From Siderastrea radians (taxonomy: Eukaryota > Cnidaria > Anthozoa > Scleractinia > Rhizangiidae), in NCBI GenBank assembly GCA_964017195.1, contig OZ024895.1:11896501-11960500 (forward strand): 64,000 nt of DNA, in the 5' to 3' direction. The first letter of the stretch is position 1; each line of letters opens with the position of its first letter. Shown here one piece after another: positions 45,908-55,903 of the stretch. A program made the position numbers and the translations under genes. The notes under the pieces were generated by a model that searched no databases, was not told the DNA's origin, and was given only the letters and a program-made list of their open reading frames with translations.

Positions 45908-46633
45908 ATGTTGTGGAAGAGTGAAGACCCTTGGTTGCCAGACAACAGACAAATGGCTGAAGCACGGTTGCAGTCTCTGAAGAGAAAGCTCGAACGTGAT
46001 GAGAATTTTCATCGGAAGTACAGAGACTTTATGGATAACCTCGTCAGCAAAGGATATGCCAGGAAGCTGACTGCGGAAGAATCCGAGCGTCGAAGCACAA
46101 GGACATGGTACTTGCCTCACCATGGGGTGTTCCACCCGAAGAAGAAAGACAAAATTTGTGTTGTGTTTGACGCGGCAGCACTGCATGATGGAGTGTCACT
46201 AAACAACCAGTTGCACCAAGGCCCTGACCTAACGAACAGTTTTCTCGGTGTTCTGCTAAGATTCAGACAGTATCCAGTTGCTCTCGTTGCTGACATTGAA
46301 GGAAAGTTCAATCAGGTCAAAGTACCGCCTGGAGACGCTGATGCCCTTAGATTCCTGTGGTGGGAGGACAGCAATCTAGAGCGACCGTCTGAATTCCAGA
46401 TGACCAGTCACATCTTTGGTGCCACGGACTCGCCAAGCTGTGCAAATTTCTGCGTAAAAAGAGCTACAGAAGATAACAAAGGAAACTTCAGTGAAGATGC
46501 TGTAAATGCTGTCAATAAAGACTTCTATGTAGATGACTTTATCAAGTCAGTGAAGACAGTGGAAGAGGCAAGGTCGCTAGCGAAAGAAGTAACAAGCCTA
46601 CTTGCTGAAGCCGGATTCAGACTGACAAAATAG
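45908..46633 (+). pseudogene. BEL/Pao reverse transcriptase palm
   Basis: The open frame includes RTWYLPHHGVFHPKKKDKIC, VVFDAAALHDGVSLNNQLHQ, LLRFRQYPVALVADIEGKFN (first catalytic aspartate), TSHIFGATDSPSCANF and FYVDDFIKSV. The YVDD box lies at about 46526-46537. A TAG at 46631 separates it from the next ORF, in the same frame. All palm motifs look preserved, so this part decayed recently. Confidence 0.8.
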
Positions 46634-47872
46634 ATGAGCACCAGTCGAGATGGTCTGCCCGTGATACCTGAGGAAGAGCGGGCGAGACCAAACCTGGACT
46701 TGGATCTCGACAATCTCCCAGTAGAAAGAACATTAGAAGTTCAGTGGGAGGTGGAAAAGGACGTCTTCCTATTCACGGTTCGCGAGCCAAACCAACCACC
46801 AACAAAGCGTAGAATACTGTCAGCAGTAAGCTCTCTGCACGACCCCATGGGATTTGTCTGCCCAGTAGTGCTGGAAGCTAAGAAGATCTTACAGAAACTT
46901 TGGAAGCTGAAACTGGAATGGGATGATGAGATACCTGAAGATTTGCAGCGCCCCTGGAACAAGTGGAAGAGCGAGTTGCCCGCCTTGTCACGTGTTCAAG
47001 TGCCACGGTGCCATCTTGCCGATCAGACAGAAGTACTTGATGTATCTTTGCATTTGTTCTTAGATGCCTCTGAGGACGGTTATGGCATGTGCTCTTACCT
47101 CAGATTTGTACATGCAAGTGGAGCTATCAGATGTTCATTCCTGATCGGTAGGTCCAGAAGTTCACCTGTGAGACCGATCTCGATCCCGAGGCTTGAACGG
47201 CAAGCAGCTACATTGTCTGTGAAGATGCACAGAGTGTTAATGGATGAGCTGACGTACAAGATTAGCGGAGCTACAGTCTGGAAAGATTCTCAAACAACTT
47301 TGCAGTATATCAAGAATAAAAGCAAGCGTTTTCAGACGTACGTTGCCAACCGTGTAGTTGAAATACGCGAGATGACCACCCCTGATCAATGGAGACATTG
47401 TCCAGGACGAATGAATCCCGCTGATGACGCCTCACGCGGTCTGAAGCCTCAGAAATTGTCCAATCAGCATCGCTGGTGGAGAGGGCCAGAGTTTCTGTGG
47501 GAGCCAGAAGATCGTTGGCCAAATGCGGTGGTGGAAGAAGTTCCCGAAAATGATCCAGAAGTGCGAGCTTCAACAAATGTTCTCCAAATCAGTGTCAAGC
47601 AGAATGATTGTGATGTAAACTCTACCACTAACACCGATAGTGAAGATACATTAACGAATGAAGGGAGAGGACTAAAGGAACTTGTTGAGAACTACAGTTC
47701 ATGGTCAACCTTACAGCGCCGTGTTGCATGGATAGTCCGATTTTGTCACTGGATCATGAGTAAGAGAGCTGCCCATGTCACTGGATCATTGACTTTAGAT
47801 GAGCTTAATCAGGCAACCCATGTTATTGTCCGCAGTTTCCAGAATGAATGCTTTACTGAAGACGTCAAATAA
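46634..47872 (+). pseudogene. BEL/Pao thumb, RNase H and connection region
   Basis: In frame with the preceding RT apart from one stop codon, this 412-codon frame reads RRILSAVSSLHDPMGFVCPV, LQKLWKLKLEWDDEIPEDL and HLFLDASEDGYGMCSYLRF (an RNase H-like active-site motif). It continues with PRLERQAATLSVKMHRVL, VWKDSQTTLQYIKNKSKRFQ and GRMNPADDASRG. It ends before the integrase catalytic domain. The order is that of the Pao polyprotein. Confidence 0.8.
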
Positions 47873-48082
47873 TTAAAGAAGAATAAAGAAGTCGAGAAAT
47901 CAAGCAAGCTAGCCAACCTGAGACCAGTGTTACTAGATGGAACCTTGCGAGTGGGCGGAAACGTGAACGAAAATTTCTTGCAAGAAAACTAAGCTTTTTA
48001 CGCCGCCGAAATTTAACCTGTCTAGGAGCCCAATTTCTCACAAAACATTCAGACCCTTCTGAAAAATTTAAACCACTCATAG

Positions 48083-48121
48083 AGTTTACTAGAGAAGGCT
48101 CTGTTTACTAGAGAAGGCTCT
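48083..48121. repeat. 19-bp tandem duplication
   Basis: GTTTACTAGAGAAGGCTCT occurs twice head to tail, just beyond the truncated end of the BEL/Pao remnant. The surrounding 48-49.6 kb shows no gene. Confidence 0.6.
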
Positions 48122-49691
48122 TTGGGAGTGGTCTATTTTCTACTAAAACACTCTTCTCTATATAATAAAAAGGTTTAGTGAGGATATTTTTGGCGTTTCT
48201 TGGTAAATAAAGCGAACATGAGAACCTTGAGTTGTGTTGCACTGGCCTACTGCCGGCAGCAGAATCGTGGCACTTACAGGGTCAAGAACCTTGAAGCTGT
48301 AAAAACTACATGTACATGTAAGAGAATACGCACTAACAATCAGACTTTCGATCAGAAGTTTGGAAGTTGGGTAGTCTGAGGCTTGTCTCCAGATTGTGGG
48401 GTGTCATGTTGTTTCCTTAGACAAAACTTTTACTCCTTATTGTCATTCTCTTGACCAAGGTGTATAAAAATGTTAGGGTAACCTATCAAATTGTTGTGGG
48501 TAACCTTTTGATGGACTTGCATTCCACCCAAGAAGGAAGTAAAGTTAAGTACCAGATTCTAGTACCTGCCGCATTTGTTTGAATTTACCCTAAGAAGGGT
48601 TACGATAATATGCAAAACATCTTATTTTAATAATTAAGTTTTGAGCAAATTTTTGATTTGGAAGCAAAATTTTGATCATTAGTTGCATCTTCTGGACCTA
48701 AACCAAATACGTAATGGCTTACTTCTCTTCTAACAACGTACTTTCTTCATTCTCAATGATAGTGACATTTATCTGATAGTATGGCTTCTATACATCCAAT
48801 CCAATCCAGCCTTAACTAAAACTGGGATCTTCATACCTATGTACCTACCTATAATTATCGTTCAAATTCAATGTAATGGAACCAACATTATCATCACCTG
48901 AACACCGTGATGTGAATATACACTGTACATACAGGTTTCAGTGGAAGCTGGCCCATTATTTAAACTGTGCTTGCACTTGGCACATCTACTGTTACAGTGT
49001 AGATGGTTTGTGACAGTGGTTTTAGTTTTTAAGGCAATCCATAGTCCTGAGTAACATAATTATGTGTATATGTGTTTTCATGTAACTGTGGATCATGCTA
49101 CATTTATATGTTCTTGACACCACCCAAAGTGGCCTTTTTTTTCTTTTGTCCTGCAAACACTGACCTACCTCATTTCTCTTGTCAGAATCAGATAATTAAC
49201 ATGGTGATTAGTGTTACTGGAGCTAATGTCAATTCACTTACTTTGTTTTTGAATGAACTTTTTTCAGCTGGATAGTTTTAACTGTCGAGTCTTGTTTATT
49301 TACACGTAGACTCACAGGGAGTCCCCAAAATAGTCCAAATACTAAGATTCCGGATATTTGAATGAGTTAATATCCATCAAAATCATCAAACAAGCCTTAG
49401 GATAACAAACACTTTGTGGTTATTTGAGAGGAAACTGCATGCACTGACTTAGCTGAAATATTCCACTTTGTGATAGCAGCGTTTTCAATCTATTCAACCT
49501 GTGCAACATAGAAAAAATGTGCCGGCGTAGAGAAAATAAACAAAACTTTGTAAAATGTTGATGGAGAATCAAAACGTCTGGCTAATATAGGTTTGACTGT
49601 CTACCAGAGCCATGTAGTATAACAACCTGCCTTCCCATATTACAAAAAAAAACGGGATCCCTTTGATACTGGTGTTTTTATACTCAGATAG

Positions 49692-50004
49692 TGTTTTGAC
49701 GTGACAAAACATATATTTACTCTTGTGTTGGTACAACTTCTTTTCGGTTGAAATTTTTGCCCGCTACTCGATTTCCGAGTTTACATGTACCACTCGATTT
49801 TCGATTCTATTTAACAGAACTGAAAACGTTCCTCGAACGAACAAAGATACTGACTAGCAAAAAAAATTTCCACGCTCCTAATTTGTAGTACACAACCTAT
49901 GCATATAATTTAGAAGTATTTGCGTGATTTGCAACACTCAATAATTAGTCCCATTGTCTTTGACTTGAATAACTGTTTTTAACAAACAAGGTCCCTTGAG
50001 AACA
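49692..50004 (-). repeat. BEL/Pao 3' LTR
   Basis: This is the longer of the two LTRs (313 bp). On the minus strand it starts TGTTCTCAAGGGACC and ends GTCAAAACA. It retains the segment (about 49870-49915) missing from the other LTR. It should carry the element's polyadenylation region. Confidence 0.85.
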
Positions 50005-50015
50005 TTCTCCCCTCC
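50005..50015 (-). other. Polypurine tract of BEL/Pao element
   Basis: On the minus strand GGAGGGGAGAA directly precedes the 3' LTR. This is the expected place and composition for second-strand priming. Confidence 0.7.
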
Positions 50016-50050
50016 TCGAAATGCACGGTGGAGCATATCGATAAACTCTT

Positions 50051-50278
50051 CTACAAAGGAGGTGAGAACGTGTCCATTAATGAAAATTCAATTAAACTTA
50101 AAGTTTCTCTAGGTAATTCTTTTCGTATGACTTCCAAAGGGCACAGTTTGGGAACACTTCGAGTGATAACATTCCGTGCAACTTGAATTTTTGCAACTCG
50201 TACACGACCGTCTTCGCCGGGATGAACTTCGATTACTTGTCCAAGAGGCCATTGGCGGGGTGAAACGATGAGTGCCAC
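50051..50278 (-). pseudogene. BEL/Pao integrase C-terminal domain
   Basis: The frame contains [20 protein letters not shown] and [20 protein letters not shown], the typical C-terminal segment of Pao integrases (the W-P-x-G-x-V motif and the RSV-x-KL motif). It is disconnected from the catalytic core by a degenerate stretch at 50280-50730. Confidence 0.75.
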
Positions 50279-50733
50279 TTCTCGATAAGATCTTTTTGAG
50301 GGTTAAATCACTTCTTTCTCGAATTAAGCCTCGGCAACCATTCCCTTAGCCAGCGTTGCCAGAAATGCTTCACTAGTTCTTGAATCCTCCGCCATGTTTG
50401 CTTGACGTTGAAATCTTTTTCACCCACGGACTCTGGCACGAAATGGCCTCCGATTTGTCCATGAAGAAAATGGTCGGTGTCAGGGGCACATCATCATCTA
50501 AGTTTGTGGTTTGATACATTGATGGCCTAGAATTTATCAATGCCACGGCGCCAGTGAAAGATGTAATCACTTCTTCATAGTTTATGTCAGCCGTTCCCAG
50601 GATGCCTTAGAATGCTTTTTTAGCCGCCGTCATCATGACTTCATGTACCCCCCCCCCAAAGTGAGACGCTAATGGAGGGTTGAAATGCCACTTGGTTCTT
50701 TGGTTTGCCACGGACCCTTGAATTTTATCCTTG

Positions 50734-51012
50734 TCAAGTTTCTTTATCCTTGTCAAGTTTCTTTACCAGCGGAAGGCCTCTCCGATTGACCATGCGATAA
50801 AACGCGTTCAGAAATGAGTCCCTTTCCAGTCCAAATGCGACCTCCAAATGTATTGCTCTTGATAATAGGCAGGTAAACAGGCACAAATAGCGTTTCCTCC
50901 TGGGTTTGCTTCTTCCTTGAAATGTAAAAAATGGGCCAGCAAAATCTACAGCCACTCGAAAGAACGCTCGTAAAAGTTCCTTAACCCTTATCCTTGGTAA
51001 AGGTGCCATCAC
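50734..51012 (-). pseudogene. BEL/Pao integrase core, N-terminal part
   Basis: [18 protein letters not shown] leads to VAVDFAGPF (first catalytic aspartate) and [20 protein letters not shown] (second strand and helix of the RNase H fold), then RMVNRRGLP. It stops at KLDKDKET, where a short sequence (TCCTTGTCAAGTTTCTTTA) is duplicated at 50726-50764. The remaining catalytic residues, including the second aspartate and the glutamate, are not found. Confidence 0.75.
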
Positions 51013-51318
51013 TTGACTAGCAAGTTTGGCTTTGCGTTTTCGACACTGTGCACACTCCCTTTTCCATACTCAAATTTCTTCTCGGCCAGGGATTATCCAA
51101 AAACGTGAAGTTAGATTAGCTAAAGTTTGATTAGTCCCGCTCGTGTCATAGCCTTTCTCGTGGTAGTTCTTGATGCGGAGAGTAGTTACCCAGTGCCTTC
51201 GTGGACGAATTATCGGGAAGCATGTATCGTACGGGATAAACTCAGCCTACTTGAGACGTCCGTGACAGCGTAAAATTCCGTCCTCGTTGATAAGTGGCCG
51301 AAGGTGAAGAAGTTTGCT

Positions 51319-52198
51319 CTAAGACAGCAGTTCTTTTCCCTTTGCGATTAGTAGATACTCATTAGCGAATGCTTCTTGCTGGGCTCTTGTGATGATTTGG
51401 ATCTCAGCAGCTTTGATCTGTTCTAGCGTTATCTCTCCGGCAGTTCGTTGTTCTTTCGGTAAACAGCAATTATCTAGGGAACGAGACACCCACGCGTGGA
51501 CCCTCACAAGTCGAATCCAGCTCGAAAATCGAAGAGGGTTCAAACGCCAGTTCAGTGGTCCTTCTGTTACAACTGAAATCAGTGTACTTTCTTGAACATC
51601 TTGAGCCTCTGCTTTGCTAAGACGCCCTCCGTAACGCCCAACGGCTCCGTAAGCATCTTGGGAAGCGTCCACAAAGGTATGAAGAGAAGTGTCGACTGGT
51701 GCTCCTTCTGTCTGCAGCTGTAAGCATCTTGGAACCCTGATTTGGTCAAGCTCGGAACCATTTGCGACTACTGCATACCAGGGGTTCGCCCAGAGGATCA
51801 TCTCAATCCAGCCCTGCAGTCCACAGGTCTTGTAGTAACACCTTAGCTCCGATGATGAATGGCGACAAGAACCCAAGTGGGACAAAGAGAGTTGCTACCT
51901 TGGACAGGAAGTTACGCTTGGTGAAGGAGAAATAGATAGCAGGTGGTCGAATCTTGAAGGTGAACGCATCCTTCGCTGCCTCCCACAGAACTCCGAGTGT
52001 TTTGGTACAGGGTAGATGCCCTTCCTTCAAATCAACTTCAGAGGCTCCGTCATCTAATGGGATCTCGTTTAGCACGGTTGGAGAGTTTGACAGCCACTTT
52101 CTAGCGTGCATCCCGGCCCCTTTCCACAATTGTGATAACTGCCTGTAAAGCTCGATGCCTTGTTGATCGTCAGACACAGAATCCATGCTGTCGTCCAT
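51319..52198 (-). pseudogene. BEL/Pao reverse transcriptase C-terminal part and RNase H
   Basis: The first frame opens right after the catalytic box (YMDD at about 52192-52203) with MDDSMDSVSDDQQGIELYRQ. It continues through GAGMHARKWLSNSPTVLNEI, TKTLGVLWEAAKDAFTFKI and KVATLFVPLGFLSPFIIGAK. After a frameshift the second frame holds SLHTFVDASQDAYGAVGRY, the RNase H-like motif. The usual tether region is shortened, and the segment between RNase H and integrase is degraded. Confidence 0.75.
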
Positions 52199-52389
52199 GT
52201 ACGTTGATTTGAGGACGGTTTTCGCTGCGAGTGGGTACTCACCTCCATGAGTTTTTGCGTGGTGCTGCGTTACAAATTGAGCTAAGAAAGGTGACGAATT
52301 GACACCAAAAACGACACGGCTGAGTTCTGTAAGTCTAAGTCTCTCGACAGAAAACGATGAAAGGGTGGATCTTCAGGCGCAACTTCAAT

Positions 52390-53571
52390 TTACAGGTACA
52401 TTTTTGCGATATCACAGACCAAATCAACAGGATTTTTTCGAAAGCGAAGCAGGACATGAAAGAGGTCGCGTTGTAATTTCGGTCCCGGGCAGATCGCGTG
52501 ATTTAAGGAAACACCTTGATACTGCGCAGAAGCATCAAAAACGATCCGCATCTTCGTGGTCGTCCTGTCCGGTTTCACAATAGGAAAATGAGGTAGAAAC
52601 CACTTGGTAGAGAGTTGTTCCTCGGTCACAGGCACTTTGCGGATGTATCCCTTTGAAAAGTATTGTTCAATGTCTGGTTTCATGTAAAGCCGCTGCTCAG
52701 TATTCTGAAGTCGTCTGAATGCCATTTCATAATTGTTTTGTAACAAGGGTGAGTTTTCTTTCCACGGAACGCCAACTTGATAACGTCCGTTCACAAATTT
52801 CAAGGACTTGTTGACATTTTCCATTGCAACTCTGTCCTCAATTCCCAGGACGGGTTCTCTCTTGTTAACAGCCTCAACTTCCCAGAATTTACGGAGAGTC
52901 GAAACAATTTCTTCCAGCTTTGACTCCTCACGAACGAAGTAAGCATGAATGAAGTTAGTCTGAACGCATCGTCCTTGACTGCCGTCCGGATTTCCGATAC
53001 AAGTCCAGCCAAGAGGTGTACGTCTTGCGATGGGCTCTCCCGGTAGGCCTTGCACATTTTCGTAAGAAAAATGCAAGTCTAGGCAATCAACGCCAATCAG
53101 AATATCAACGATCAGTCTAGCTGTGCTTTGTTTTGGGAACTGAATACCCTGAAGGTGTTTCCACTTTTCTGACTCCTTTCCCCAGTCGATTATACACAGG
53201 TTACCGGTGACTCGATCTGTCGTGAATGCGCTGATCCTTCTAACGAAACTGCCATCCAAACTTTCAATCTCAAACTCAACAGGCATCGTTTCAAATGTTT
53301 CAGTTCTTCCATTGAGTACGTTCACTGTCACTCTTTGGCAATTTCCCTGCAGGCCTAACTCTGCTGCAACGTCGGAGTTAAGGTACGTCTTTGTACTAGC
53401 GTCGTCCAAGAGGGCGTTCACCTCCACTCGGCGGTTTCCACTTTTCAAAATTACAGGAACGGTTCGTAAGGCGACAAAATAAGGGGCTTCTGACGCCTTC
53501 AAAGCAATCATTGTATGTGATCTCTCAGCAGCGTTTTGCGGCTCCCCCTCCGTAACAACCTTAGTCACCAA
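52390..53571 (-). pseudogene. BEL/Pao protease and reverse transcriptase N-terminal part
   Basis: The 393-codon frame begins near the gag/pol border. The protease carries VNALLDDASTKTYLNSDVAA, with a DDAST active site in place of DTGS. This is followed by GVDCLDLHF, RRTPLGWTCIG and the reverse transcriptase fingers (LSTKWFLPHFPIVKPDRTTT, MRIVFDASAQYQGVSLNHAI, LLRFRKNPVDLVCDIAKMYL). A TAA directly after MYL interrupts it where IEVAPED should follow; the sequence continues in the next codons, so one substitution created the stop. Confidence 0.8.
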
Positions 53572-53957
53572 AGCTGGGACGGCCTGGCCGAACTGTCGGA
53601 ACTAACAGCCGAAGGAGTTGAAGAGCACTTTTTCTGATCTCTCACTTTGGGCAAATCTGCTGTTAAGGGTTGTCGGTCCAAATTTTTGTCTTGAACTCCG
53701 ACCGGGGGCCTTTGAAGGTAGTGTAATAATTTGTGATGGTTTCCACGACAGCCATTTACAGCACAGACTCTGCTTCGGCGGCAAAAATTTCCTTGGTGAC
53801 CCTCACTCAAACATCGAAAGCACAACTTCACTTGTTTGGCAAGTTCCTAGGGGCGATTGACATCCATCTCGTTGAACTCTCCACAGTTCCAAATCCCGTG
53901 GCGATTGCTGCAAACTGGACACTCTTGTTGCTTCTGCTTGGCGGTAGTATCTTCTGA
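53565..53957 (-). pseudogene. BEL/Pao gag zinc-knuckle region
   Basis: The segment contains CPVCSNRHGIWNCGEFNEM, then KLCFRCLSEGHQGNFCRRSR (a C-x2-C-x4-H-x4-C knuckle) and RVCAVNGCRGNHHKLLHYLQ. It lies in two frames separated by a shift near 53830. It belongs to the nucleic-acid-binding end of gag. Confidence 0.7.
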
Positions 53958-54213
53958 GAAGAAGGTACGTAACTTGTTTGGGTTGTCAGGGCGTCCTTCT
54001 GGCTTTGTCAGGCCTTTGATAGTTTAGTGTGCAATTGTCTGGAATTGCGATTCTTGTAGCACGAACTCTCGTAGAGTTTCCACTGATTCGCTTTTGTAAT
54101 TCTCCCACACCCATAGGTTATACCGTGAATGCATGGGTTCGGTCATCGTTTTCTGAAGTTTTAAGTACACCGATCCGTCTCCAAGATCTTCTGTTCTGCC
54201 TGCTTCCTTAAGG

Positions 54214-54856
54214 TTAATTACTGCTCACTCCCATGAGCGGAGTTTGCCGCCAATTGTTAGGATGATGAAGGTCTCGATCATACAAGTGCGGATGAATTCG
54301 AATTTTATCTTCGTGTTGAAGACTTGAGAGGGCTTGAGAATCCAAGCGTGGTTCAATTGGAATATTTTCTTCTAGTCGAAGGCTTGGGAAGGCTTGAGAA
54401 TCCAGGGGCGATTGAATTCGGATTTCTTCTTCTCGTCCCTCACGAACACTGTCTCTCGAACTCTCGCTCGAAGACTCCGGTTTTGTTTTATCCAGGTAAA
54501 CTTGTGCTCTATTCTGCGCCTCGGTAAATTCGTTCTCTAGTAATGTTCGATTTCTCTCCCGAGCTTTCTTCGATTGTATCGGTCTCCTACTCGCAAATAT
54601 TCCTCCGAAAGGTTCTCCATTACACACATTGCTTTCTCCAGGGCCGTATCAAGCTTTCGCGTTCTTCCCACACTTCGCTCCGTCTTGGTGGATGGTCATC
54701 ATCGATTAATGCCAACAACTTATGTCTGGCTCGAGTAAAATTAGTCTTCGCTTTAGCCTTTTGTTGTTTGAACGTCTCCAAATGCTCTTCAACATCCTCT
54801 GGTATGTTTCTTTGCTCCTCTTCAGTCATCTCCTCAGGTTCGCTTTGACATCTCAC
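54214..54856 (-). pseudogene. BEL/Pao gag N-terminal region
   Basis: Two overlapping frames read EEQRNIPEDVEEHLETFKQQ, KAKTNFTRARHKLLALIDDD, and then KKARERNRTLLENEFTEAQN and AQVYLDKTKPESSSESS. These are charged coiled-coil-prone sequences typical of BEL/Pao gag N-termini. Three imperfect blocks of LDSQA-type repeats (IRIQSPLDSQAFPSLRLEEN and relatives) follow. A frameshift near 54620 splits the frame. Confidence 0.6.
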
Positions 54857-54880
54857 ACTCCACGAATATAAACGATAGAT

Positions 54881-54898
54881 AACCTCGCTTTGCTACCA
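54881..54898 (-). other. BEL/Pao primer-binding site
   Basis: One base inside the 5' LTR the minus strand reads TGGTAGCAAAGCGAGGTT. Starting with TGG, it fits annealing to the CCA end of a host tRNA. Which tRNA is not resolved here. Confidence 0.6.
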
Positions 54899-54899
54899 A

Positions 54900-55168
54900 T
54901 GTTTTGACGTAAAAGAACATATATTCACTCTTGTGTTGGTACAACTTCTTTTCGGTTGAAATTTTTGCCCGCTACTCGATTTCCGATTTTACATCGACTC
55001 GATTTTCGATTCTATTTAACAAAACTAAAAACGTTTCTCGAACGAACAAAGATACTGACTAGCAAAAAAATTATCCGAAGTATTTGCATGATTTGTAACA
55101 CTCAATAATTTGTCCCATTGTCTTTGACTTGAATAACTGTTTTTAACAAACAAGGTCCCTTGAGAACA
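54900..55168 (-). repeat. BEL/Pao 5' LTR
   Basis: This is a 269-bp LTR, about 40 bp shorter than its partner because of a deletion near 55070-55080. It shares the runs ACTCTTGTGTTGGTACAACT and CCCATTGTCTTTGACTTGAA with the other LTR. On the minus strand it should carry the element's promoter. Confidence 0.85.
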
Positions 55169-55648
55169 GATAGGGCTATCCTGTATAAAATTATCATTTC
55201 TTTACTGTACCACTTTACGTCCTCTTGTTGCATGGCTGTAAACATGTTTTTAGCCCTTATCATAACGTCTTCACTGTTAAACTGACACGAATTTTATGTT
55301 TCATTGTCAACTTATAAGTAATATCAGTGGTACAGCTAATTCAGTGTTCTAGAACTGTGAGCTTGAAGCTTACCAACACTACCGTAACATTACACTATAT
55401 ACCAGGGTCAATTATTTTGAATAATTAATGACCACCATGTGAATTTGCATCCTGCAAAGAGCATAATCTAATGAACCATGAATAATGCCATAATGACAGC
55501 TATGATGGATGACTACTTTTGTAGGCTAGGCAGCTATGTTTACTGTGTTGATTGTTTTACTTGCAGTTAACGAGGTCAGTTCCCCTATATTGTATTTGTT
55601 TTTCATTAATACAAAGTGTTCTCCTTTCAATTGTTTTGAAACTGTTAG

Positions 55649-55903
55649 ATCCCCCAGAGATTGACTCTGCTCCATCAACTCAACCAGTTGTGGAGGGCAA
55701 TGGAACCACTCTCTTCTGCAATGCCACTGGTAATCCACCACCCAGCATTGCTTGGACCAAACAAGGAAACAACACTGTACTCTCTTCATCTGAGACTCTT
55801 AATCTGACAAATCTAATGAGAGGAGATAATGGAGCAGTCTACAAATGTAAAGCAGAAAATGTCGTTGGGTCAGCAGAAGCTAATACCACGATTACTGTGT
55901 GGT
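55649..55903 (+). CDS. Ig-domain exon (fifth exon) of plus-strand gene
   Basis: The acceptor ACTGTTAG and donor GTAAGTATTC bound 255 nt, phase 1 at both ends. The I-set Ig domain reads PPEIDSAPSTQPVVEGNG, TTLFCNATGNPPPSIAWTKQ and SETLNLTNLMRGDNGAVYKC. The canonical cysteines and tryptophan are present. It joins in frame after exon 41873-42142. It closely matches the minus-strand exons 1304-1563 and 1-110. No stop or transmembrane segment follows, so the gene must continue, and I found no further exon before the window end. Confidence 0.8.

Larger units (their letters stand above)
43866..47990 (+). mobile_element. BEL/Pao retrotransposon, both ends missing
   Basis: This is a plus-strand gag-protease-reverse transcriptase-RNase H remnant without LTRs. 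Its left edge abuts a tRNA-derived unit. On the right, similarity stops near 47960, at the start of the integrase zinc-binding region (LRPVLLDGTLRVGG). It lies in the last visible intron of the Ig gene, in the same orientation. Frameshifts and stops make it inactive. Confidence 0.8.
49692..55168 (-). mobile_element. Full-length BEL/Pao LTR retrotransposon
   Basis: The 5477-bp element is bounded by LTRs beginning TG and ending CA on the minus strand. It is flanked by a 5-bp target duplication GATAG (49687-49691 and 55169-55173). The interior codes on the minus strand in the order gag, zinc knuckles, protease, reverse transcriptase, RNase H and integrase. A primer-binding site and a polypurine tract are in place. 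The LTRs differ by scattered substitutions and an indel of about 40 bp, so the insertion is not recent. Stops, frameshifts and an integrase deletion make it non-autonomous. Confidence 0.9.
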
